Shown here: positions 1 to 8,475 of the stretch, piece after piece
Numbering within the stretch: the first letter of the stretch is position 1
Layout of the letters: every line of letters begins with the position of its first letter
Origin: Arthrobacter sp. ISL-28
GTDB lineage: Bacteria > Actinomycetota > Actinomycetes > Actinomycetales > Micrococcaceae
Assembly (NCBI RefSeq): GCF_018613875.1
Contig: NZ_JAGGPJ010000008.1
Location: forward strand, 62,001-126,000
Direction of reading: 5' to 3'
Length of the DNA: 64,000 nt
Made by a program: the position numbers and the translations under genes
The notes under the pieces: generated by a model
Told to the model about the DNA's origin: nothing
What the model saw: only the letters and a program-made list of their open reading frames with translations
Database searches by the model: none

Positions 1-660
1 TTTGGCGCGGCTCGCCGCCTCGCTGCCGCCTCAGCTCTCGCCGCCTTCCTGACGGCAACGGCGGCATGTTCAACCCCGGAGGTGTCCTTCGCAAGGTTTA
101 GCGACCAGCAGCTGGCGGACCTCTTCCCGACCACGGCGGAAATCCATACGGCCGTCCGTCAGGACATCACTCTAAGTAAACCCGAACCCATGGATTTCGG
201 CCGACCGGCCACTGCCGCCCCAAATCCGGGACTGTTCCAGGACTGTTATGAAGCGTATTTTGGCACCCCGGAATCCACCTCGCCTGGGATCCGCGGCTTC
301 AGGATGGCCGGATGGACGGGAGGTTCTCCCCTTTACCCTTATGCCTGGCACCTGGTGCAGCGCCGCTCTGCTGAAGAAGCGCGTCGTGTTATTCAGGAAA
401 CCGTGAGCCGACTAGGCAAGTGCAGCCACTTCACTGCCTTTGACCCAGAGGTTCGGCATGGACTTGGCGTCACCTTCAGGAAAATCACCGGGGCGGAAGA
501 ATCCAGGACCGGGGCCGGCGTAGCAGTGGCAGTAGGTGACGTGACAATCTCGTTCAACATCGCCGGACTACCGCAATCCGAGGCGCAGGAAATTGCGCGC
601 CAAATGGCGGTCGTTATGGAACGGCGACTGCAATCCGCGAGTTCTGTGAGCAGCCCTTAA
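1..660 (+). CDS. Lipoprotein of unknown function, 5' end cut by the window
   Basis: The reading frame is open from base 1, so the gene begins before the window. The first residues seen are an Ala/Leu-rich stretch ending in TATAAC, which fits the hydrophobic part and lipobox of a lipoprotein signal peptide, with the acylated Cys at about codon 23 of the visible part. An internal GTG at 82 could be taken as a start, but that would remove the signal peptide. The mature part is about 195 residues with no motif I recognise; it includes Cys residues that could pair outside the membrane. Expected place: lipid-anchored on the outer face of the membrane. Function unknown. Confidence 0.75.
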   Translation, partial: FGAARRLAAASALAAFLTATAACSTPEVSFARFSDQQLADLFPTTAEIHTAVRQDITLSKPEPMDFGRPATAAPNPGLFQDCYEAYFGTPESTSPGIRGFRMAGWTGGSPLYPYAWHLVQRRSAEEARRVIQETVSRLGKCSHFTAFDPEVRHGLGVTFRKITGAEESRTGAGVAVAVGDVTISFNIAGLPQSEAQEIARQMAVVMERRLQSASSVSSP

Positions 661-853
661 GGGTGTTTCACGCATTCCCCCGGGCGCGCCTATGACCTGC
701 CTCGGCTCCTGCCGTCCCGGCACAGGACATCCCGGCACAAGAATTGCCAAGGTTTGTGCAAGGTTCCGGGCCCCGGACTCGACAGTTGGGACCATTGTCC
801 GAGGCCCTTTTCTCTGCTTCCGCCCAGTCGTGGGAAAGGAAAGAACGGGACCG

Positions 854-1240
854 TCAAAGTCGAGGCGTGGGCTCTCGGATCAGCCAACTCATGGCCTCGC
901 TCCTGGAGGTGAAGAACCGGGTCGGACACGGCGGAATGTGCACACCGAGGAAAAAGTTGGCGAGCACCCGGTCAACAGGGCTGGAACCCAGCAAGGCTAT
1001 CCTCGATGCTGCACACGGGATGGAGAAGACAGCGCGGGCATCACGGTGCACGGACTCCGTTTTCGCCATGTCCACCAGCATCGGATACTCCGAGCCCTTG
1101 CCAACCTCATTAACCGCCGCCATGGCGGCATGGGCGTCGGCGGCTTCGATACGGACATTGGGCTTCCAGACAAGGTGGATGACACCGTCGCCACGGAGTT
1201 CGACTGTGCACTTACCGCCTTCAACCGCTATCGGTTCCAC
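854..1240 (-). CDS. DUF7793-like (STAS-like) small protein
   Basis: A 128-residue soluble protein with no signal peptide. Its start MEPIAVEGG, the following GDGVIHLVW strand and the central LLGSSPVDRVLANFF segment match a small family common in Arthrobacter relatives that I recall as DUF7793, which resembles SpoIIAA/STAS domains. The family has no firmly known job; binding of a partner or small ligand is inference. It is a single gene, convergent with the lipoprotein gene to its left and divergent from the WXG100 gene to its right. Bases 1241-1481 should hold both promoters. Confidence 0.65.
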   Translation of the reverse strand: MEPIAVEGGKCTVELRGDGVIHLVWKPNVRIEAADAHAAMAAVNEVGKGSEYPMLVDMAKTESVHRDARAVFSIPCAASRIALLGSSPVDRVLANFFLGVHIPPCPTRFFTSRSEAMSWLIREPTPRL

Positions 1241-1481
1241 CGTCCCATCCCCCTTTCAACTTTGCATATAGTAACCGCTGTACGGGCCAGAATGCGGCCC
1301 TCGGTGCTTTCCCTTCCTCGTGTGCCGCCTCTGCACAGACGAACGATGGGCTTTCTATCGACGCAATGGATTCAGACCCAACGGCGAGCAGGAGACCGTC
1401 GAAGATCGGGATAGGAGAGGACCCATTGCATCGCGCCCCGGCTGTAGAGCACGATGGTGGGGAACATCTCTAGGGGGAAGA

Positions 1482-2438
1482 ATGGCTTTCTATGGCGCTG
1501 ACGTCCAACAACTCAAGCAGCTCTCTAAATCGCTGAGCGCGGGCGCGGCTCAACTCTCGGGAAAAGCGCGAGAACTGGATTCGCTGATCGGCCGGTCCCA
1601 GTCCTCCTGGCAGGGCCAAGATGCCAAAAAATTCGCTGCCGAGTGGCAAGGGCGGCTCCGTCCCCTGCTCGTAGATGCTTCCCAGGACCTCGAGGAGGCT
1701 GCCAAGAAGGTCCTCCAGAATGCCGCCGAGCAGTCTTTCACCTCCACTGATGGGTCGCCCGATACCACGACCGCGGGAATCGGAATCCAGACCGCTGGCG
1801 CCAGGGATGCCGATCCTGCCCGGCCAGACAGACCGACCCCGGAGGAAATTCTGGAGCAGTACCAGGTGAGCGACGCGGAAACCACGGAGTGGCCCTCTGA
1901 CTGGGACCCGCTGCGACTGGTCGTCGATCAGCGAACTGTCACTGAGAAGGAAGCGGAACTGCTCAACGGCCTGGGACCACTGGAAATGGATGCCTTCAAG
2001 GACATCCATGACGACGCATTCGAGCAAGCGGATGCCCGTTTCGAAAGCGCGGATCGGAATGACGACCAGAACGATGCCTTCCGGCATGCTTACTGGAATG
2101 CGCTCATGGTCAAGGAGTACGGTGCCGAGTGGGCCGAGGATTATGCCACTGCCCATGAACAGCTCCCGGGAAACCCTGGCCCCCGCGAGGCTATGGATCT
2201 GTACAACAACGAGGTGGGCAGGAACATTGCGGTTGCCAACCCCGACGCCAGTGAAGAGGAACTGGCCGACCTGATTGAGGCGGCCGTGAAAAACGGGGAC
2301 ACCGTAGTGGTTGGCCAGGACTTGCTTCCGCACCCTTCGGACCAGGTTCCTGCGGAGAAGACTGGCGATGCCGGTGATGCTCCGCCGGCCCCAGGGCAGG
2401 ACCCGGAGTTCAACGACGAGTCCAGGACCACGTCATGA
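1482..2438 (+). CDS. WXG100/ESX-type secreted protein with DUF6973-like C-terminal domain, probable polymorphic toxin
   Basis: I start it at ATG 1482, behind the ribosome site AGGGGGAAGA, giving 318 residues; the frame is open further upstream but without such a site. Residues 1-90 are a helical hairpin with the turn motif SSWQGQDA, the W-x-G signature of type VII (ESX) substrates. A variable Pro/Thr-rich linker follows. The last 150 residues contain DQNDAFRHAYWNALM and NNEVGRNIA, which resemble the DUF6973 domain found at the C-terminus of secreted effectors. The next gene overlaps the stop by 4 bases and may be its immunity partner. The export signal is clear; toxin activity is inference from architecture. 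No ESX secretion genes lie in this window. Confidence 0.7.
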   Translation: MAFYGADVQQLKQLSKSLSAGAAQLSGKARELDSLIGRSQSSWQGQDAKKFAAEWQGRLRPLLVDASQDLEEAAKKVLQNAAEQSFTSTDGSPDTTTAGIGIQTAGARDADPARPDRPTPEEILEQYQVSDAETTEWPSDWDPLRLVVDQRTVTEKEAELLNGLGPLEMDAFKDIHDDAFEQADARFESADRNDDQNDAFRHAYWNALMVKEYGAEWAEDYATAHEQLPGNPGPREAMDLYNNEVGRNIAVANPDASEEELADLIEAAVKNGDTVVVGQDLLPHPSDQVPAEKTGDAGDAPPAPGQDPEFNDESRTTS

Positions 2439-2890
2439 TGCACACTTTGCCGCGGGAGGCTGTCCGCCCGTACCTGCTGACCCTGCTTTGCCTTGTCTTT
2501 GCCTGCGCCCTTGCCGGGTGCTCAATTGGAGGAAACGCCATGCCCGAAGGAAACAACACGCTGGACGGCCGCGTCCTGGACGCGGCCACTCACGGTGCGG
2601 AACTCAGGCTCGCCGACGCCACCGATTTCGATTGGGACCAGGCTGGATTCGTTACCGAGGGGACCCCGGCGTCGGACATCGAGGCAGCCTTCGGTGACCC
2701 CGTCAGCAAGGAGAAGCGGTACACGGCGTCTCCGGCTTTGTTTATCTTCCTCAAGGACGGCAAGGTGACGAAGGCAGTTCGCATCACGCCGGACGCCTTC
2801 TTCGGTGGGGAATCACTGAAGAAGTACGGACGTGACGTGGTGCTCGCCCCGGCCGAAGGGCGCAAGGGCTTTCTGAACTGGCGCGAATGA
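2435..2890 (+). CDS. Lipoprotein, candidate immunity partner of the WXG100 protein
   Basis: A 151-residue protein whose ATG lies in the ATGATG overlap with the stop of the WXG100 gene, so translation is coupled. Residues 10-29 form a hydrophobic signal ending in LAGC, a good lipobox with Cys29, so the protein should be anchored on the outer membrane face. The mature part has an SmpA/BamE-like flavour (TEGTPASDIEAAFGDP), a short alpha-beta fold often used for binding. A surface-anchored partner fits protection against a secreted effector, but an unrelated lipoprotein cannot be excluded. Confidence 0.6.
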   Translation: MMHTLPREAVRPYLLTLLCLVFACALAGCSIGGNAMPEGNNTLDGRVLDAATHGAELRLADATDFDWDQAGFVTEGTPASDIEAAFGDPVSKEKRYTASPALFIFLKDGKVTKAVRITPDAFFGGESLKKYGRDVVLAPAEGRKGFLNWRE

Positions 2891-2976
2891 AGGATTCAAA
2901 AAACGCAGTTGAGTCCGATCAGGCCTCGTTCCCTGTCGGCTGACCGCAAGACATCACGGCCCGCCGGGTCCCAAGG

Positions 2977-4233
2977 CTACACCCGGCCTTGGGCGGCCCT
3001 GGCCTGGAGCCTGCTAAGCGCGGCTTCGCTGCGGGCAACCCCACGACGCTCATCAACAACGATCGAGATCGCCAGGGCCAGGACGACCACCAGGAGGCAG
3101 ACGGGCACAGACACCCCGACGGCGGCGAGCCCAACACTGCCCGCGAGGAGCACCACAACGCCAGCAGTTCCGGCCAAGATCGCCCGGTCCACCCCAAGCA
3201 TGTAGGTGAAGAGCGCGGTCAGGGAGACTTTGAACACGGCTACCGGAACGGCGATGCTGGCCACGGCCACGGCCGCGCTGATGTGGGCTTCGTGGTCGAC
3301 GTAGTACGCCACGACGTGAAGTCCTGCACCGGCGGCGGCGATGGCGGCGAAGATGGGCATGTGGCCGTAACCGAAGCCGAAGGAGCGGTGCCGCTGGAGA
3401 TGCAGTGACGGACCAGTCGGGAGGATGAAGTAGATCCACCACATGGCGAAGGCGAGCCCCGTGCCGCCGAGGCCCACAAGGGCTGCGTCCACGCTCCAGC
3501 CATGGTTGGCCACGATGGCCCGCAGTGTCTCGATGGCGCCGATCAGGCATTCGCCCAAAGCGATGATCGCCAACAAGCCGTAGCGTTCGGCAATGTGGTG
3601 TGCGTGCCACGGGGTCTTCGCCCGCCGTTCGGCGAGGTATGGCGCGGCCATTTCCAGGAGAAACAAAGGCGCGGCCATGAGGAACGTGGCCAGGACATCG
3701 GCCTGCACGATCAGGACCACGATCCAGCCCAACTGCGCCAGCACGAGCAACCGGGCGTAGGTCAGGCAGGCCAGCCGCCGGTCGGGATCCTGCCTCGCCG
3801 CCCGCAGCCACTGAAACACCAGGGCCAGCCGCATGATCACATAACCGCCCACCATCACGGCGTTGTCCACGTGGCGGCCTTCTGAGATCGAATGGAACAT
3901 GGGCTCGATGCCCATGGCGAGGATCAGCACGCCCAGGAGCTGAACCATCGTGACGACGCGGAAGATCCAGTCGTCGGTGTCATAGGCGCTGGCAAACCAG
4001 CTGAAGTTGATCCAGGCCCAGATCACCGAGAACATCGCGAATGAAAAGGCCAGCAGCCCGGCACCGAAGTGGGCCTCGGCGATCTGGTGGGCGAACTGGC
4101 TCCCCGCCACGCCGAAAGCGATCACAAACGTCAGGTCGAAAAACAGCTCCAGCGGCGTGGCAGTGCGGTGCTTCTCGTGGGGGTCGCGCCCACCCATGCG
4201 GGACATGGCGTGTCGAAGAGGATTGGAAGACAT
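2977..4233 (-). CDS. LtrA family integral membrane protein (low temperature requirement protein A)
   Basis: A 418-residue polytopic membrane protein with about ten to twelve hydrophobic segments. The N-terminus has the family signature TPLELFFDLTFVIAF (about residues 27-41), and YGHMPIFAAIAAAGAG lies in the C-terminal half. LtrA proteins are named from Listeria low-temperature mutants; their biochemical role is not established. ATG 4233 is preferred over an upstream TTG at 4239, though no strong ribosome site is visible. It is a single gene, convergent with the WXG100/lipoprotein pair. Confidence 0.85.
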   Translation of the reverse strand: MSSNPLRHAMSRMGGRDPHEKHRTATPLELFFDLTFVIAFGVAGSQFAHQIAEAHFGAGLLAFSFAMFSVIWAWINFSWFASAYDTDDWIFRVVTMVQLLGVLILAMGIEPMFHSISEGRHVDNAVMVGGYVIMRLALVFQWLRAARQDPDRRLACLTYARLLVLAQLGWIVVLIVQADVLATFLMAAPLFLLEMAAPYLAERRAKTPWHAHHIAERYGLLAIIALGECLIGAIETLRAIVANHGWSVDAALVGLGGTGLAFAMWWIYFILPTGPSLHLQRHRSFGFGYGHMPIFAAIAAAGAGLHVVAYYVDHEAHISAAVAVASIAVPVAVFKVSLTALFTYMLGVDRAILAGTAGVVVLLAGSVGLAAVGVSVPVCLLVVVLALAISIVVDERRGVARSEAALSRLQARAAQGRV

Positions 4234-4389
4234 GGGCAAACATTACCGCCGTGCCGGCGGGCGCTCCAGTTCCCTAGGCGACCGGGGCCGAGGCCGCATG
4301 GATGCACGGTGTGGGCACGGAAGGACCTGCCATCATCTTGCTGGCGCCACGATGCTGAAGCGGGCCGGCGGAACGACCCCGACGGTTGT

Positions 4390-5250
4390 TCAGGAGCCGC
4401 TGTAGGGCACGCGCTCCCAGTTCAGCACATCGCTGCCACTGGCTGCGTTGGGGGCAACAGTAACGCGGAGCCACTCAGTGCTGGTCGCTGCACCCTCCAC
4501 TGTTACGCGCTCCAGGTTCTCCACCTTTTCCTGACCATAGACATCCAACCAGGGAGAACCTTCTTCCAGCGGCGAGTCGTCGTTGAACATATGGCTGTCG
4601 CCATTGATGAGGTAAACCGGGCCGCCGAACTGCCTTGAGCCTTCTGCGATGGCGTCCACAATCGGCCGGAATCCGCTCACGAGTTCAGGGTTCTGCTCGA
4701 CGCCCTGCGTGAGCATGGACGGATCGAACATATCCGCCTGGGTCATGACGACGACGGCCCGCGCGTTGGTCTTCGCAGCGTCGGCGAAAGTCTGCTGCAA
4801 CCGGGCGACGTCTGCCGACGTCCTCGACTCAACCTCAGCGAGCTGCTCCGGCGTTGGCTCCGTCTGGCCGAGGCCGGACCACGGCAGCAGGGAGTTGTTG
4901 GATCCCTACGTTCACCACGGAGAAGGCGATCCGCTGCTCGTTGAAGGTGACGTTCTCAGGCAATCCCTGGTCCATTGCGGACTTGACCGGCATGTTGCTG
5001 CCCAGGGTTTTTCCCGGCTCGGCGAAGAACAGCTCGCGGAGGGCGTCGAGCCGCTCGAGCGGGTTGTACGCGCCGTTGTTGGTGCGGTGGCAGTCCACCC
5101 ATTCGTTGTCGCCCGGAGTGTAGACGAGCGGCGCTTCGAAACGGTCAAACTGGCCCTTAATCGCGGCAAAGTACTCATCCGTGCACTGCGTTGAACCGGC
5201 CGTGATGTCTCCGACGTGCAGGCTCCATCAGGGTTGGTTTCCTTCAGTGG
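4390..5250 (-). pseudogene. Broken metallophosphoesterase (calcineurin-like) gene
   Basis: Read on the minus strand, one frame gives LHVGDITAGSTQC and VYTPGDNEW followed by NNGAYNPLERLDALRE. These are metal-binding blocks (GD and GDNEW) of secreted calcineurin-like phosphoesterases. Near 4908 the frame slips: AACGTAGGGATCC reads on sensibly only with one extra G removed (or two bases restored), giving GSNNSLLPW and later VVVMTQADMFDP and NGDSHMF. A TGA stands directly before the LHVGD block at about 5245, and no signal peptide or start is visible upstream. At least one frameshift plus a lost N-terminus make this a pseudogene; an assembly error could explain the single-base slip but not the missing start. 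Confidence 0.8.
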
Positions 5251-5394
5251 TGACCGCCAAGGTAGCTGCCGCAGGCTACGGGGACGGGAAGACCAGGCGG
5301 CATGGAAGTGAACAGCCGTCTGGCGGCGGGGCCAGGAAAGCACTATCTGGCCATGCGGGCAGCGCGCCGGGCTGGCCGACAGGGGCACCGCCCC

Positions 5395-6123
5395 CTACTC
5401 CCCCACTGCCTCCGTAATGCGGCGGCGGATACCGTCGAAGTGACGGGTCAGCTCCTCTGCCGCCTTTACTTTGTCGCCCGCGGCGACGGCCTTATAGATA
5501 TTGCGGTGCAGTGCGGCCACTCCGGCCAGATTTTCGGTGCCCGGCCCGATCTCCGTGTGGATCTTGCGGTACACCTTCCAGAAGACGCCCAGCAGATTGA
5601 GCAGCAGCTCATTGTTCAGGGGCTCGAAAAGCCTGCTATGGAAATCGGAATCAGCCTCCACAAATGTCTCGCCGGACTCCGCCAGCTCCTCCATCCGGAT
5701 CACCGAGTCCTCCAGGGCGGCCAGCTGATCGTCCGTCATGACGTCCATCGAACTCCCGATGAGTCCGGCTTCCAGGGCCTGGCGCACATCCACGAGCTGG
5801 AGTGCCTCCAGCCCGTGGTGCCGCAGCGACAGCCTCCCGCGGAAGATCAGTCCGTCCGCGAGCGCTTCGAAGTTGGTGGGCGCGACAAACATGCCGAAGC
5901 CGTGGCGGATCTCAATAACCCCGAGGGCCTGCAACACCTTGAGCGATTCCCGCAGCGTGTTCCGGCCGACTCCGAGGGCAACGCAGAGCTCGTTCTCGGT
6001 AGGCAGGGCATCTCCGGGTTCGAGCTCACGGTCCAGAATGAGTTCCATAATGTCCGACTGAAGAGCGCGGAGGCGGGCCTGGGCACTGAACCGCGCCGGC
6101 GGAACCGTGTTGGCTGGCGACAT
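5395..6123 (-). CDS. GntR family transcriptional regulator, FadR/FCD subgroup
   Basis: I start it at ATG 6123 behind AAGGAGATCC, giving 242 residues; the frame extends further upstream without ribosome sites. Residues 15-80 form the winged helix-turn-helix (PTENELCVALGVGRNTLRES), and the rest is an all-helical FCD ligand domain with metal-binding type residues (DSDFHSRL, LHRNI). Such regulators usually sense small organic acids and control a nearby operon. The gene diverges from the flavoprotein at 6275 with 151 bases between them, so it may regulate that gene or itself. The ligand is unknown. Confidence 0.88.
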   Translation of the reverse strand: MSPANTVPPARFSAQARLRALQSDIMELILDRELEPGDALPTENELCVALGVGRNTLRESLKVLQALGVIEIRHGFGMFVAPTNFEALADGLIFRGRLSLRHHGLEALQLVDVRQALEAGLIGSSMDVMTDDQLAALEDSVIRMEELAESGETFVEADSDFHSRLFEPLNNELLLNLLGVFWKVYRKIHTEIGPGTENLAGVAALHRNIYKAVAAGDKVKAAEELTRHFDGIRRRITEAVGE

Positions 6124-6274
6124 TGGATCTCCTTTAGCGAGGCTACTTTCCACACCGTATCGGATGTCCCATGTCCTCCGAACCCGCGTGGGGCATATTA
6201 CGGACGTCCCAACACGATGCCACGCCGCCTTGTCCGCTCGGAAAAGCCATGCGGCCCGGGCGTAGGCTGTTGCC

Positions 6275-7735
6275 ATGACGCCAGATGCTGTTGAGCGGGA
6301 AGTCGATGTCGTTGTGATCGGAGCCGGCGCTGCCGGCGAAAACGTCGCGGACCGGGTGGTGCAAGGCGGCCTCACCGCGATCCTGGTGGAAGCCGCACTG
6401 GTGGGCGGTGAATGCTCCTACTGGGCCTGCATGCCATCAAAAGCCCTGCTTCGGCCCGGCACTGCCCTCCACGGCGCACAAACAGTCCCCGGCGCCACCG
6501 AAGCGGTCACCCGCACCCTCGACGCCGCCGCCGTCCTCAAGCGGCGCGATTCCTTCACCTCGCACTGGCAGGACGACAGCCAGGTGGAATGGGTGGACGG
6601 TGCCGGGATCGAGCTGATGCGCGGCAAGGGCCGGCTCATTGCCCCGCGGATCGTGGAAGTAGCCGGCCTCGACGGCAACTCCTACACACTCACGGCGCGT
6701 CACGCCGTCGTCCTGGCCAATGGCTCAACGCCGAACAGACCGCCCGTTGAGGGACTCTCCGAGATCCAGTACTGGGGCACGCGTGAGGCAACCTCTGCCA
6801 AGGAAGTGCCGGAGCGCCTCGCCGTCCTGGGCGGCGGCGTCGCCGGCGCCGAACTCGCCCAGGCATTTTCGCGACTGGGCTCGGCGGTCACGCTCGTGGC
6901 CCGCAGCGGCCTGCTCGGAAATTTCCCCGACGAGGCCGCCCGGCTGGTCGCAGCCGGCCTCCGCGCTGACGGCGTGACGCTCCACCTCAACACGAAGACC
7001 GAAAGCGTCCGCCAGAACGACGACGGTTCCCTCACCCTGACGCTCGACGACGGCAACACCGTTTCGGCTGACAGGCTGCTGGTGTCTACCGGCCGCCGTC
7101 CAGCTCTGGAGGGACTTGGCCTGGAAAGCGTGGGGCTCGCCGCCTCCGACGGCAAACCCCTGAGGCTCAGCACCGACTCGACCGGCTTGGTCGGCTCCGC
7201 TGCCGGAAGCGATGTCGGCCCCTGGCTGTACGCCATAGGGGACGCGGCTGGCAAGGCCCTGTTCACCCATCAGGGCAAGTATGAGGCCCGGGCCACCGGC
7301 GCTGCGATCGCCGCCCGGGCGAAGGGCGAGCTGGAGGGCGCACCCAAGCCGTGGAGCCGCTACGCGCAGACCGCCGACGAGCACGCCATTCCCAACGTGG
7401 TGTTCACCGACCCGGAAGTGGCCAATGTCGGCCGGTCAGTGGAACAGGCGAGGAAAGACGGCTACAACGTTACGTCTGTGGAGCTTCCCATCGCCGTGGC
7501 GGGTTCCTCCCTGCATGCCGAAAACTACGAGGGCTGGGCGCAGCTCGTGATCGACGAGGACCGCAGGGTCCTGCTCGGCGCCACCTTTGCCGGGCCCGAC
7601 GTCGCCGAACTGCTGCACGCGGCGACGATCGCCGTCGTCGGTGAAGTCCCGCTGGACAGGCTCTGGCACGCAGTCCCCTCCTACCCCACCATCAGCGAAG
7701 TGTGGCTGAGGCTCCTGGAGAAGTACGGCCTCTGA
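6275..7735 (+). CDS. Class I pyridine nucleotide-disulfide oxidoreductase (dihydrolipoyl dehydrogenase-like)
   Basis: A 486-residue flavoprotein. The N-terminal FAD site GAGAAG is at residues 16-21, and the redox pair sits in ECSYWACMPSK (Cys47 and Cys52, spaced as in lipoamide dehydrogenase and mercuric reductase). A second nucleotide site GGGVAGAELAQ lies near residue 185, and the C-terminal dimerisation domain carries HAATIAVVGEV and WHAVPSYPTISE, including the His-x4-Pro type catalytic block. The SYWA spacer differs from the usual LNVG of true E3, so the natural disulfide substrate is uncertain. It stands alone, divergent from a FadR-type regulator. Confidence 0.88.
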   Translation: MTPDAVEREVDVVVIGAGAAGENVADRVVQGGLTAILVEAALVGGECSYWACMPSKALLRPGTALHGAQTVPGATEAVTRTLDAAAVLKRRDSFTSHWQDDSQVEWVDGAGIELMRGKGRLIAPRIVEVAGLDGNSYTLTARHAVVLANGSTPNRPPVEGLSEIQYWGTREATSAKEVPERLAVLGGGVAGAELAQAFSRLGSAVTLVARSGLLGNFPDEAARLVAAGLRADGVTLHLNTKTESVRQNDDGSLTLTLDDGNTVSADRLLVSTGRRPALEGLGLESVGLAASDGKPLRLSTDSTGLVGSAAGSDVGPWLYAIGDAAGKALFTHQGKYEARATGAAIAARAKGELEGAPKPWSRYAQTADEHAIPNVVFTDPEVANVGRSVEQARKDGYNVTSVELPIAVAGSSLHAENYEGWAQLVIDEDRRVLLGATFAGPDVAELLHAATIAVVGEVPLDRLWHAVPSYPTISEVWLRLLEKYGL

Positions 7736-7841
7736 CGGCCACGGATCCGGGGGCATCAGGTGTCCGTTCGCGCTGACTGTTGGGGCACCCGTGCGCGGCT
7801 GTCCTGAAGCAGCATGATCCTCAGCGATGATTAGTCCCATG

Positions 7842-8402
7842 AGTCACATGGGTAACGGCGGAAAGATAGCCATCGGAGCGTTTTTGGCTGCCCTCGGCAT
7901 GCTGGCTCTGACCGCGATCACCCTTGAGGAAGCCGTACTTTTCACATTCCTCGGACTCGTGGCAGTGGGATACGTGGCCTCGCTGGCGGAAGCCTTTGCC
8001 CGCCGGCGCTACCTGGCCCTGCTGGCCGGTGCCGTGGGGACAAGCCTGTTCATCGGGTGTGCCATAGCATTTCTCCGCATGTGGGGACTCGCATTCAACC
8101 AGGATCCCGCCGCCCTTGGTGCGGCCGTAACCAGCAAGGATTCGGACATCTACTTCTACCTGGCCGCGGCCTCGGCGTCGCTGGCGCTGCTGGTGCTGTT
8201 TGCCGCGGCGGTGTGGCCGTCGCGGTGCCGCACACCCAGCCGGTCGCGCACTCAGGTCCGGAAACGCCGGCCGACAGCCGCTTCGCCCAACCGCTCATCG
8301 TCGTCGCAACGTCAGCCAGCAGCACGCCAGCCCGCCCAGCGCACAGCATCACCCCGGCGCACAGCGGCTCCACGCCCCTCTGCCGGCCGGAACCGCCGCT
8401 GA
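7842..8402 (+). CDS. Small integral membrane protein, basic Ser/Arg-rich tail
   Basis: About 186 residues when started at ATG 7842; ATG 7827 is the alternative. Four hydrophobic helices fill residues 10-125 (for example FLGLVAVGYVASLAEAF and LAAASASLALLVLFAAAVW). The last 55 residues are a low-complexity tail rich in Ser, Arg, Pro and Ala that probably lies in the cytoplasm. I recognise no family. The tail's composition could bind nucleic acid or acidic lipids, but that is only suggestive. Confidence 0.6.
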   Translation, partial: SHMGNGGKIAIGAFLAALGMLALTAITLEEAVLFTFLGLVAVGYVASLAEAFARRRYLALLAGAVGTSLFIGCAIAFLRMWGLAFNQDPAALGAAVTSKDSDIYFYLAAASASLALLVLFAAAVWPSRCRTPSRSRTQVRKRRPTAASPNRSSSSQRQPAARQPAQRTASPRRTAAPRPSAGRNRR

Positions 8403-8475
8403 TATGAGGACGGGAGCCCTCTCCAACTTATCCTGATGGCGGACTGGCCGGTGATGGCGGACTGGCTGATGCGGG

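Noticed and set aside
854..1414. Plus-strand frames at 692-1414 and 744-1271
   Set aside because: They are shadows of the DUF7793-like gene on the minus strand, which has clear family blocks.
6140..6274. Operator for the FadR-type regulator in the divergent promoter
   Set aside because: I could not find a convincing inverted repeat of the GntR type between 6124 and 6274.
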